A stretch of DNA of 64,000 bases from Trebouxia sp. TZW2008 (Eukaryota; Chlorophyta; Trebouxiophyceae; Trebouxiales; Trebouxiaceae), in NCBI GenBank assembly GCA_002118135.1, contig BDIU01000527.1, positions 41,708 to 105,707 on the forward strand, given 5' to 3'. A program made the translations under genes and the position numbers. Under the pieces are notes generated by a model. It searched no databases and was not told the origin of the DNA. It saw only the letters and a program-made list of their open reading frames with translations. Of this stretch, positions 11,701 through 21,800 are shown in pieces (within the stretch, counting starts at the first letter, position 1; each line of letters begins with the position of its first letter).

Positions 11701-14700
11701 TATGCTGTCATGATGGGAGCCGCTGTCAACAGAGGCAGGACGGGAAAGTGACAGTACACATGTGTTGAGACTGTGCATGCAGCCAGACTTCACCAGGTAC
11801 TGCCATCAGCAGACCTGTCTCAGCTGCTTTTCTGACTCTTGATCGAGCTCCAGATCATTAATTTTGCTTCTGTTGTGCAACTTGTCCAAGGCATCACAAG
11901 AGTGGCTGAGACAGGTCTGCTGCTGGCAATACATGACTGAGGTTGGCCACAACATATGTGCATACATCATGTCAGGACATGTAGTCTGCATCACCAGTAA
12001 AATTCACACAATGTATGCACGCTCAGCAGGCTTGAGGAGCGATCACGACGTGACTGCAAGAGGTTATCAACACATGAATGCAGAAGTCCAGAGACAATAC
12101 AGTGTCACACCTTGATGTCGCCCCTCTTAGGGTTAAACAGAATATGGGTGTTGGCCACCAGCAGAGCAGGGTCCATGAGGGTCTCCACTGGCAGCTCTGC
12201 ATGCAGCCTAAACCACTTCTGCACCTCTCCTGACAGCAGGCTGACGTCTCCCGACTCATCTACAGTCATCCGCACCTCCACCACTCCTTCACTGGCAGGG
12301 TCATCGCCATCTGGGAAGGAAGCTGCAGCACACACAGCAGATATATGATTTTCCTTCATCTGTATGGGAGAAGCAGACAGTAGTTTATGTCATGAGATGA
12401 TGTGAAGGAAGCTACTGCAAGAGAGAGCAGTCTTGGATTTGAGTTTGCAGCTGGACATAGGTTTGAGAGTGATCTCACTGCAAGTGGCCAATTGGTATGC
12501 AGCTGTACCAGCCAAAGCAAACCCAATTTGCTGATCACCAGGCAGTCAGGTCGTCCACTTGTTGACGACCCAGCTGCAGTGTTTCTGGCTCGGTAAGAGT
12601 AACTACAAAGACTGCATGACTCATGAGAAACTGAACAGGCTGTGAAACAAATTGAAAGTGAAAAGGCTTGGCCTGATTGGAAGTAATACTTTGTGCTGAT
12701 GATGTCAGTACAAAGGGTGAGCACGGTGTAATTTCAGGCCCATAGATTGTGTTGAATGCCATAAACGGCCACTACGTTACAGGCTCTCTTGTAAGCTTAC
12801 CTTTGCGATGAAGCAGAACCAACAGTGCAACATTGTCCTGCAGGCCATAGCTCTGGAATCTGATGATGTCCACGGCAACCGCTATGAAGATGTCTTTACG
12901 CCTGCACGGGCAGTGATCAAGGTTGAAGCGGATGCAGCTGCATGCTGGCAGCTTCTGATGACTGCTAGGGCAGCTTGGTCCAATATGTAAAGCAAAAGAA
13001 GTGAAGCAGTGGAGAGTTGCCTGCGCTCTTGCAGGTTCAATGCGTCAGACTTGCAAACATGTGCTGCATGAGTGTGAGTGGTGCTTGCAACAAACAGGTG
13101 CCTGGTCAACAAATGTTGCAGCTTTTGTCACCCCCAAGTAAAGGTGCACTTTGCTTGCATGAGCAGCCAAGTGCCATTTGGCAGCGCTGCGGGTGTTGGG
13201 ACCAAAAAACGCCTATCAGAATACTCAGACCAGATAGTCTTATTGCCTGCCTGTTACAGCCACAGACAAGGCTACGCATGCATGACAAGGAGTAGTCACA
13301 AAACAGACAAAAGTAACTTCGACACATTCAGCAGACTCCAGCATCCAGCCTCAGCAGAATGAGTCAGGTGCAAACTTACCAGAAGGTGGCACAGCCATCT
13401 GATCTGCCACCGCTTCTTTGTGCATATCTGCCTTCATACCTGCAAGTCATCACAACATACTTCTGAAATGTATGACACAGCATACAGAATCAATGGTAAG
13501 TCGTTCAACAAGTGCTGCAAATATACTGTTGAAGACTTCAAGCATCTGAGCTGTAGCAGAGACCAGCGGCTAGCAACACGTTAAGACTAAAAAGCACACT
13601 GCCTATGCCTGAAGGGCTGCTGCAGCGTTAATCCCAGGTGAATTATGCTGCCCATAGAACGCAAAATTTGGCGAGATACATCTGGCGTGTGCGCCTTTGC
13701 AGGGCAAGGACCGCATTGATGTGAACATGTAGGAGGCTTCTGCAAGATCCTGACTCTGCGGTATCACGCTGCTGTGCAAACATAGGAATGGCAAATGGCA
13801 ACATATGGCTGAATGAACATGCATAGACGCTGATTGCAGCTTGGACATACCTGGCCTAGATTTTCCATGCATCACAAGTACCACCATGAGATTGACAGAG
13901 CTAGTCATGGCTGCTCACCCGAGAGGCCCCAACCTGCTGGCCAGCTCATCAAAGTGGTCAACCTCTTGCAAGCTCATGACATCTGGCTTGTAATGTACAA
14001 TCTCAGCCAGAAGGCCTGGCCACCGGTAATTCCAGTTCAGGCACCAGTGCGGCACTTGCTGATACAGCAACTCGCCATGTGCTGTTGCCTGTTGCACAGC
14101 AAACAGACACTTACTGCTCATGTCTGACACTGAACAGGTTGGTGCAGCCATGGGCATCCAAACAGGCATTGAATCTCATGGTTTGAGGTCAACCCACTGC
14201 TTCTGTGTGCACCAAGCAGGGTAACAAAACATCATTGGCAACTGTATAGATGACGCATGTTGGAAGCTTTGAAGTCAAACAGAAGAATAGGCGCTGCAAC
14301 TGTGGCTGGGTGATGATGACTGCTAAGGGTTGCTGCTCACCAAGCCTTCAGCCAGGATGTTGTAGGTCATCACACGGAAGTTCCACTTGGACATCTGCTC
14401 TGGAGTCTTCTCCTGTGATTGCGCTTCCTGTTGCCTGGTGGAGATGAAGCGCCTGCGCCTGGGCTGTTCATTTCGAGAACCGCTTGTGCTGGCCTGTGAC
14501 AACAGATTTGAAGAATGAAGTCAGACTGCAAGGGAGTCTGTCTGTTGTGTGCAGAAGCTGGCAAGGTGTGCTCAGCCTCAGCTCTGATCCTTTGCTGGAC
14601 CCTAACAGTCTCAGTTGCTGTCTCGTTCTGAGGCGTTGATACGCAACGAACGGCGCCGGCGCACAGACAGTAATGATAGGCACCGTCAGAGTTCTCACAG

Positions 14701-14909
14701 TCGACCATCACGTGCGGCATGGCAGTGTTTGTAGAAGGGCAAAGTGAGCTGGCAAGGACGGGGGCTACCTGTGCATGCTGCCAAACGCGGTCGTCATACT
14801 TCGTGGTAATGCCTCGCTCCTCCCGAACGTGCGACAGAGGACACTGATCACCCAGTTTGCAGGTGCCGGTCCTCTGATAGAAAAGGCACACCCCTTGCTT
14901 GTTGTCCAT
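5708..14909 (-). CDS. CCR4/nocturnin-type mRNA deadenylase with N-terminal CCCH zinc finger
   Basis: Eleven exons on the minus strand: 14909-14769, 14493-14341, 14088-13919, 13439-13380, 12901-12801, 12322-12111, 11349-11134, 9807-7765, 7382-7109, 6636-6473 and 6001-5708. Phases all agree, giving about 1275 residues. Exon 1 encodes a CX8CX5CX3H finger (CLFYQRTGTCKLGDQCPLSH); its donor is the least certain junction. The endonuclease/exonuclease/phosphatase domain follows: FRVMTYNILAEGL, VMSLQEVDHFDEL (catalytic Glu), GRSDGCATFW, LLVANTHILFNP, GMVMGDFNSTP (catalytic D-x-N), HPLKLRSAYSEV, LGTVDYMWYTP and LPSPEWQSDHMSLV (catalytic Asp-His). All metal and catalytic positions are present, so it should be an active poly(A) exonuclease. 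Exon 8 inserts ~681 Ser/Pro-rich residues inside this domain. The CCCH finger suggests direct RNA binding. Confidence 0.9.
6109..6325 (-). repeat. Degenerate copies of CCR4 exon 10 end and exon 11 start in intron 10
   Basis: Positions ~6252-6319 resemble 6447-6512: a decayed GTVDYMWYTPN reads GTVDCMSYMPN, followed by similar intron sequence. Positions ~6109-6160 repeat the acceptor region of exon 11 at 5994-6040 (CTGTAGCAGCA context). The intron between exons 10 and 11 is therefore largely made of copies of its two flanking exon edges. Confidence 0.65.
7765..9807 (-). other. Giant exon 8 of the CCR4-like gene: disordered Ser/Pro-rich insertion
   Basis: One 2043-base exon in phase 0 at both ends, so its skipping would keep the nuclease frame. 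The ~681 residues are rich in Ser, Pro, Asp and Gly, with many SP/TP sites and no recognisable fold. Around 8040-8300 there are about three imperfect repeats of the type SPRGSxxGLPPxPFSxP, next to an alanine run encoded near 8310-8345. It separates the strand carrying GDFNSTP from HPLKLRSAY. Plant CCR4 relatives also vary in length here, but this insertion is longer than the nuclease domain itself. It probably carries interaction or phosphorylation sites (inference). Confidence 0.8.
10971..11060 (-). repeat. Copy of the 3' end of CCR4 exon 7 inside intron 7
   Basis: About 90 bases closely match 11131-11220, the end of exon 7 coding TVPRKHVSGQVQGTS plus its donor, 160 bases further along. It is a truncated copy of the exon's 3' edge lying in the following intron, the mirror of the 5'-edge copies on the other side of the same exon. 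Confidence 0.8.
11291..11660 (-). repeat. Tandem copies (148 bp unit, three in total) of the start of CCR4 exon 7
   Basis: The segment coding AQLRTLLNVMNDVVRKCNGNA plus its upstream acceptor recurs at exact 148-base spacing (anchors 11291, 11439, 11587). Only the copy nearest the exon body continues into GDFNSTP. The middle copy has lost the acceptor (CTGCAT instead of CTGCAG). The outermost copy keeps CTGCAG but runs to a stop. As 148 is not a multiple of 3, the copies cannot be read through together. They are relics or possible alternative exons. Confidence 0.85.
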
Positions 14910-16213
14910 GTTTACCCTCACGCTGTCACGCCTCGTCTAAGCCTTAAGTAAACGTTCTATGCCAAGTCTGCAGGCCGTTGTGCAGACCGGCTGCTCCCAT
15001 GCCGGAGCGCAACTATGCGACTGCATTCAGCGCGCGCTGAATGCGATGCTACCATGAGCACAAAAGCAGGCCAGTATTGCACTTGAGCTTTATCTGCCCA
15101 AGTCAGCTAACAGTAATTACGCCTTCTATAGCGAAACCAGAAGTCGTTTCAGGCCTAGGGATCCAGCTGTCCCCTTGAAGTTACCAGCTGTCCTTCAGCT
15201 GGCAGAAGCTACTACAGCTGACGTTCATTTTGAAAAGTCTAGCAAGCACGGCCGATCGCTGTGATTTGGTCAGGCCTAGATAGAACAAGGCCACGGCAGG
15301 TGAGCGCTGATGGTGCACAGAAGCTAGAGCATCGTTCGCTTTGCCAGCAAAAGGGAACAAAACAGGTTTGGAAATTAATTCTAAAGATGGGGTAATTGAA
15401 CCAATTTGACCCAAGTCCAGGCAATTCAAGCAATGCACTGTTTGCAATTATGCATAGCCATGCAGCAGCCGCAAATCAAGTGTAGCGCACACAGATCACA
15501 GCCATGGCATGCAGTAAGTAGTTGGTTCAGACTCCATCTTGCATCACAGTAGGTTGCAGTTGTCGAGTTGAATGCTGAGGCATTGTGCAATGGCATACTT
15601 GATGTGACCACTGCATGGGAGATGATGCATCACAACATGATGTAAGGCCGATCTCAATGCCTTGAGCAGTCATCGGTGTAGATGCGTTGGAGCAACGTTG
15701 TGGGCTGTTATGCCGCAAGCCGCTTGTAGAAAGGTAGTTGCGTGAAATCCCAACAACAATCCTGCCAAAAATCTGCCTGACAATGCAGGAAGCTGCGGTG
15801 CTTCACCGCGCACCCTCTTCCTCTTCTTGCATGACATGCTTGCCAAAAATGGTTGCTATTCATCACAGACAGCGTTGGACTGTGCGATTGTGAGTAGATT
15901 GCTCGTCCTTGCTCGATTCCCTGATCTGTTGTGCAGAAGCAGAATCCCCACGAGCGCTCCAAACAGCAGCGGCTGTTGTCCAATCAGCTTTAGCACATGG
16001 TGTAGCTCCCCAAGTAGAATTGAGCGCTGCATCGCTCAGCGGTCAAGACGAGGCCCTTCAGGCACGTGGCTCATTGACAAGAACTGTCTGCAATGCGCGC
16101 ATCATTGGCTGTAACCGAACCAAGTCAGCGAGCTGCGATCTTAGGCTCCTAAGCTGTGCAGGGTGGGCCACCCTGCAAGGGGTCATAACTATGTAGTAAA
16201 CAGCGTCAACTCT
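14910..16213. other. Divergent intergenic region between CCR4-like and DUF6492-like genes
   Basis: Expected to hold the promoters of the minus-strand CCR4-like gene and the plus-strand DUF6492-like gene. Short frames on both strands look random. The only distinctive element is a perfect 22-base palindrome at 15023-15044. Confidence 0.45.
15023..15044. promoter_or_regulatory. Perfect 22-bp palindrome upstream of the CCR4-like gene
   Basis: The sequence GCATTCAGCGC is followed directly by its reverse complement, with no spacer, about 114 bases upstream of the probable ATG at 14909. Its position suggests a dimeric transcription-factor site or a cruciform; the factor is unknown. Confidence 0.45.
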
Positions 16214-17413
16214 ATGACGCAAGCCCAGAAGCTATTTGTGCTCGTGCTTGGTGTGGTCGTCCTTGGTTGGCTGACGGGCTTCCGGCCTTTGAAGCAGAGC
16301 AGCTCCTCCCCTTCTGAAGCAACAACACAGGTTGTCGAGCTTGCGGACACGGCTGTAGAAAACGACTATCCACCCTTGTTTCAGCACCAGCAGCTTTCCA
16401 TACAGCATGACAAGCGACTCCTCAGTTTCCTGGAGACAGTAGATTCCAGTCCAGACAGCCTGGGCCGCTTGGAAAATCAGCTGAAGACCTTCTTTGCGCT
16501 GTTTGACTTGTCAACTTTATTTCAGTTTGTCCTTGCCACGTCTGAGGATGATGCTTCATCTGTCAAGCAGACTGTACAAGGTGTCATCAGTCAACATGCT
16601 CACCTCCAGATCCCAGCTGATCTGTTTAGATATTTGGCGTACTCAGAATGCTCTAATGAGCTGTCATCAAGCAGCAAGGTTTTCACAGCGGCATCAACAT
16701 TCACAAAGCATCAGCTGGCCAGATTAGCTTGTGCAAATCAGATACAGACGCCGTTCTATGTCAATCTTGAGACAGAGGTCTTCTTCACAAGATCTTCAAA
16801 TGCTATGAGCTTTTTCAAAGAGTCTGATTGCAGCAGCTATTCTGCTGTTTGCAACTCTGACAAGACTCGCTCATATCAAGCAGCCAATGATATCTATCCT
16901 ATCAGTGAGCGTGGTGCTGAGCAGCAAGCATTATTGCTTGGAAGTGCTGCAGTGCTTAGGTTGCAAGTTGCAATTGATTGGCGGCCTGCTATTGGTGTCA
17001 TGCCACAGGTCTTTTCCACAGATGTTGCAAAGCAGTTAGGAGCTTACATTGAGGACAAGTTTGGGGTGAAAAGTTGGCAAGCATTTCTACTTGATCACAC
17101 ACATCCAGACAAGATGGTGCAGCGCCGATCTCTTGCCCAGACTCTTTTCACTGGCCCTGCTTGGGATGCGTATAATGTGTATTGGCTGTTTGCCACTAGG
17201 GCGTGTGTCTTTGAGAACTTTCATGTGCCTGGGTCAGTGTTGCAAGCCACTGCAGTTTGGTCGGCTGAGATGTTTCATCAGTGGTCACCGTGTGAAAGTA
17301 CTTTCCATCAGCCAGCCAAGCAGGGTGTCGTTTCTTTAGTTCATCCCAGCACTAACATTCCATCTGAAGATGTCTGGAGCAAGATACAGCCTTGTCTCAG
17401 AGCTGCAAAATAG
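16214..17413 (+). CDS. DUF6492-like putative glycosyltransferase, type II membrane protein
   Basis: Single-exon frame of 399 residues. The open frame extends slightly upstream but only through a GTG; the first ATG is at 16214 and directly precedes a hydrophobic anchor at residues ~6-22 (KLFVLVLGVVVLGWLTGF), so I take it as the start. The rest is predicted luminal. The stretch around 168-193, LARLACANQIQTPFYVNLE followed by TEVFF, resembles the region in DUF6492 and related GT-A-like proteins where the conserved acidic motif sits (usually D-x-D; here LETEV). A Trp-rich C-terminal part (GPAWDAYNVYWLF) follows. The family call is moderate and the donor and acceptor are unknown. It is the second intronless Golgi-type transferase candidate here, after the GT61-like gene. 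Confidence 0.6.
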   Translation: MTQAQKLFVLVLGVVVLGWLTGFRPLKQSSSSPSEATTQVVELADTAVENDYPPLFQHQQLSIQHDKRLLSFLETVDSSPDSLGRLENQLKTFFALFDLSTLFQFVLATSEDDASSVKQTVQGVISQHAHLQIPADLFRYLAYSECSNELSSSSKVFTAASTFTKHQLARLACANQIQTPFYVNLETEVFFTRSSNAMSFFKESDCSSYSAVCNSDKTRSYQAANDIYPISERGAEQQALLLGSAAVLRLQVAIDWRPAIGVMPQVFSTDVAKQLGAYIEDKFGVKSWQAFLLDHTHPDKMVQRRSLAQTLFTGPAWDAYNVYWLFATRACVFENFHVPGSVLQATAVWSAEMFHQWSPCESTFHQPAKQGVVSLVHPSTNIPSEDVWSKIQPCLRAAK

Positions 17414-18845
17414 TATGGTTTGTTTGAAGGTTTGTGCCTTCATATGTATTCGACACAGTGCCTGCAGGTGTGACTTATGCTATCAGGCAAGGTGTCCCCC
17501 AGCCGTTTGTTTGAACAGCGGCGTCCCCTGTTGCCTCAGAATGCCACTGCAAATGTCTAATGGAAATCGCGGGTATTCAGCAAACGTTGACCAGCTCTAG
17601 ATTTACAGGGGTGCAGAGCTTTCGCAATTGATTTGCATTGCTATGTTTGAAAAATGTGGGTGCACCACACACAATGTCATGATGTCTGGCGACCATCTGC
17701 CATTCTCTGCTTGCATTGATTATGAGCAATCACTGCTGTCATCTGAGTCAGATGAAATGATGTGCTGCACTTGTTATAGTGGCAACATTATACTGGCAGT
17801 CGATCAGGGAGTTGATTTTACATGCTGATCGCATGCAGTGGCAATATGGCAAGATACGTTGCCCGTCAAGTTGTACGCAAGCCGTTTCGTATGCTTCGCA
17901 TGCTGCCAGACATGCTGCTCCGAGAGTGCTCTTTGCCAACAGCATCATTGGAGCAGTGCGATCTCGCGCAAGCGCTCTACGTGCATTGAGCAGATCAGTT
18001 GCCTATTGAGCGCTATGCTGCAATTCTGCTGGTTGTCGGCTGATGAAGGACGCTGACCGTTGGTCCCGCAAGGAAGTCGACATTACGAATAGCGATATCA
18101 ACATGACGCTTGAGCAAGAAACCCAGCAGGATTTGCTTGGTCTTGGTGCGAGTTACGCCAGTGACTGCAGCGATGAGGGCGATGATTGCGCCAATGAGAT
18201 AAAGTATAAGGATGCCGCCCTGGGCGCCCAAACTCCGTCGCGACTCGGGGCCCTCAGCGGGAGTGGGGCGGGTAAGCTGTAGTATCACTTCGCCCATTAC
18301 ACAAAGTTCTGAGCTTTGCATTGATCACATCGCGCTTGCTATAGGGAACGGGATTCCTGCTGACAACAAAGTTGACGCGGACGCAGAGTCGCCCTCTTCA
18401 AAGCACGAGTGCTCGACTTCCCAGGTGCAGCAGCTTTTCGTTTCTGTTGCTAGGTGTTGCACAGTAATTTGCACGAGCTTGCTCACCTTTCAAGTCAAAA
18501 CTTGCAACCTGTGCTGCAGGCCAACCCCCACACCTTGGCTCATGAGGAACGACTAGGCACTGTTGTCAATATTCAGCAGGCGTTTCTTCACATGCCAGCA
18601 GATCAAGCACAAGCTACAGGTGTGTTGGCGTGTTGACTGCAATCTGATCGCAGAGCTCCTAGCACACCTGCATAGTGAAATGTACCGTTGGCAGCATACA
18701 TGCAAACAGACTGCATTCCAATTGTAAGACATATCAGTCCAACCAGAAAGCAGATCAGAGATTGCGTCTGCAACCTCCATTGCAATGGCACTTTGATCTG
18801 ATACTTGCCGTTGCATATGGCCATCCTAGCTTGGCTCAGTCAGTC
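17414..18845. other. Intergenic region upstream of the Tudor/HSP20 gene
   Basis: Holds the 3' end of the DUF6492-like gene and the promoter or 5' exons of the next gene. A minus-strand 102-codon frame at 18013-18321 includes a hydrophobic stretch but no family I recognise. No repeat or RNA gene is evident. Confidence 0.35.
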
Positions 18846-21800
18846 ATGGTCAATTATGTACATGCCAACTCACAGCCAACTTCATCTCCTTCTGATGTGC
18901 TTTTCACAGGATCTGCATTGTCTCAGCATGCCCAAGCAAGCATTCCCACGGCATCAGCTGCGGTCATGACTCCACATGATACTCCGTCAGATGCTGCTAA
19001 AGAGCCAGCTCAAAATTGTCAACCCACAGCTGCAATCACTTTAGATGTTTCAGAGGCTTTAGCTGAACCAGTTGCACCCGGCAGTCATGCTGCCTCTGCT
19101 GTCAGAGCAGAACAGCCAGCATCTGCAGTCAGTCCTGCTGTACCTGATCTTCCCACTGGTGCTACAGCTGGCAGTGACGTAGATACTGCCATGGCAAGTA
19201 ATGGGCTTTGCCAAGCTAAGGACGCAGTCACGGCTGAATCTGCTTCTGTTGATATGGCAGACACTGCACACCAGCTTAGCAGCACTCATCTTATCTCACA
19301 GGCTTTGGTAGATACAGGGGAAAATGCTGTGACAGATGCTGCTGCAGCTGATGCTGCAGGTCTATCAGCAGATACCCTGGCAGATGATGCTGTCAATACC
19401 AACACAGCAGCTGCCACGAAGCAGACAGCAGCAGGGACTGCTGATGGCTTATCAACATCAGCACACCTTGCAAGCGCAACAGCCACAGAACCATACCCAC
19501 AAGCAGCTACTCAGCCGGCTGCCAGTTTGGATTCAAACCCTCCCGTAGAACCAAAACAAGTGGCGCAAGGACCACCTGCACAGACCCTGAGCAGCCAAGC
19601 AGCAGCACAGAAGCAGCTTGCTGCATGTGTGACATCATCTCCTGCCCTTAAAAAAGCTCAAGTGGTGCAAGAACTGCCTGACCAGGTTCTGAGCAGCAAG
19701 AGCGCAGCGCAGAAGCAGCTTGCTACATGTCTGCCATCACCTGCTGCCCTTGAAATGGCTCAAGGCATGCCTGCAGAGATCCTGAGCAGCAAGGAAGCAG
19801 CTGCATACCCTGAATCTGCTTTACCTTCAGCCTCTGCTGGTCAACAAAAGGTACAGCCTCGCTCAGCAACTGTATTCATGCCACCACCTGGCTGGGCTGC
19901 CACAGCTGGCAGCTCAGTCAAGCCTGGCAAAGCAGCTGCCGCACATGCAGCTTTAGGTCTGTCAGCAGCAGATGGAATTGCGCCAGAAGCAGCAGAGAAT
20001 GGTAGCGGTGTAAATTCTGCCACTCTGCAAGCTGGCGTTTCAGTGCCTGTTTGGCATGCAAAGCAGAGACGCTCAAGTCGTTCTGCCAGATCAAATTCAG
20101 GATTGGCCTGGTCGCCTGGAGCCGAGGTCCCTCCCACAGCTGCGGACCCTCTCACAGCTGCAGCCAGCATGCCCAAAGGCGGCGCAGCTCTCAAGGGTCA
20201 GGCCATTGAGATATGGTGGTCAGAAGACAAGGCCTATTACCCTGGCGTTGTCAAATCCTTCAATGGAAAAACGGTAGGTCTCCGCTGCAATCCCAATGTT
20301 GAATAGCTGCACATGTTGCTTTGACATCATCATGGCATGCAAATGCTGTTGTCTCAATCACAGATGCTGCCTTGACTTGCATTAACAAAGCAGAATCACC
20401 TGATCCAGCGTTCTTTCCTCTTTTCTGTACAGATAAGGAAGCAGCATACCCTATTGCCGCACTGACTCAAAAGTTCTTTGCAGGGTCTTCATGGTGTATG
20501 GTACGAAGATGGCATGAAAGACAAAGAGGATCTGTCACGCAAACGGTACAGGTTGCCTGATCTGTCAGATACTGTCTTCAACCCAGATGCACCTTCAGAC
20601 ACTGACAGTGCTGAGTCCAACAACTCAGGTCAGCTGTCTATTGCAATCATCAAGCTGACTGCTCTGTACACTCATCTCCATGCTACATAGAGTTTGTTGT
20701 CAAAGCTCAGCCAGCACAGTTGCAAGACTCACATCTGTGCTTGCAAGCTGTTTATCAGGGGTTGCAGTTTTGAAGTCCATACCATTGGCAAAATCCGTTC
20801 TGACAATCAGCCAATTTTACAATTTTGCTAGCTTGTCACAAGCCCTTTCAATGGCCGTCCTGGTCTGCCAGCGAAGGGTTTTCCTGCAAACATGCTTTGT
20901 GTGGCAAAGTCTGTTGCCTGATTGGGATCTCAGACCATGTCAGTGAATGCCTGCATGTGCCTAGGACTACAGAGTCTTCAAGCACAAGACTGCAGACTTG
21001 CATTAGTGTGTATGCATCATGCAAGCTCAACACACAGCCTCTGCCTGCATCATCACAATGCCCATCTGAACAACTCTAGCTGAACAACAGCTACATCTTG
21101 CAGTCTCAAGTGTTTCTGTCAGTTTGCCGGTCACAATGGCGTTTGCATTGACAACCCACCTCAATAGTACATGCCAAAAAGCTTCATTCAGTTTGCAGGT
21201 CAAGATGCAGGCGATGATGAACAAGAGGAAGAACCCCCCTCTAGCTCAGAACGCAGACCCCCAGTTGCTGATGCTGCATGGTTTTTGCCTAAGCAACTGC
21301 TAGCCACTAGAAGCTCCGCAAGCGATAAGGCTGCATCAGGTGATCTGTCGCATGTTTGTATTCCGTGGCAGATCTGCTGCCAGCCATGCATGCTGCATGT
21401 GCAAAGCAAATATATGTATGTATTTGCTGACCAACTCTTGCCAAAATGCTGTGCAAATTGGCTCTCAAAACAACTATCAGCTTGTCCAATGCGGGTGACT
21501 CAGTGCTGCCAGCTTTGGTCTGCATTTGTGCAAAAGTTCTTGCAGATGAGTGCGTGCTCACAAGCTTGACGCCTGGCATTTGGCAAAGCTTGCCAAGAGA
21601 GGTAATGTGCAGATGCATGCTTCACAATTAGAGCGATGGCTCTGCAGCTTTGCCTTGAGCTGGTGTCATAGTGTCTACCTTGGTCAGCTGACATTCACAC
21701 TGACTTTAGTTGCTACTGCAGGTGCTACTGCCTCTGCTGGTGCCAGCTTGCCAGCACCTGCTGAGTCAACTGCTAAGGCATCAGCAGGAGCAGTTCAAAC

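Noticed and set aside
18013..18321. Minus-strand 102-codon frame with a hydrophobic segment (ILILYLIGAIIALIAAV)
   Set aside because: Could be a small membrane protein, but I recognise no family, no supporting exon and no conserved motif.
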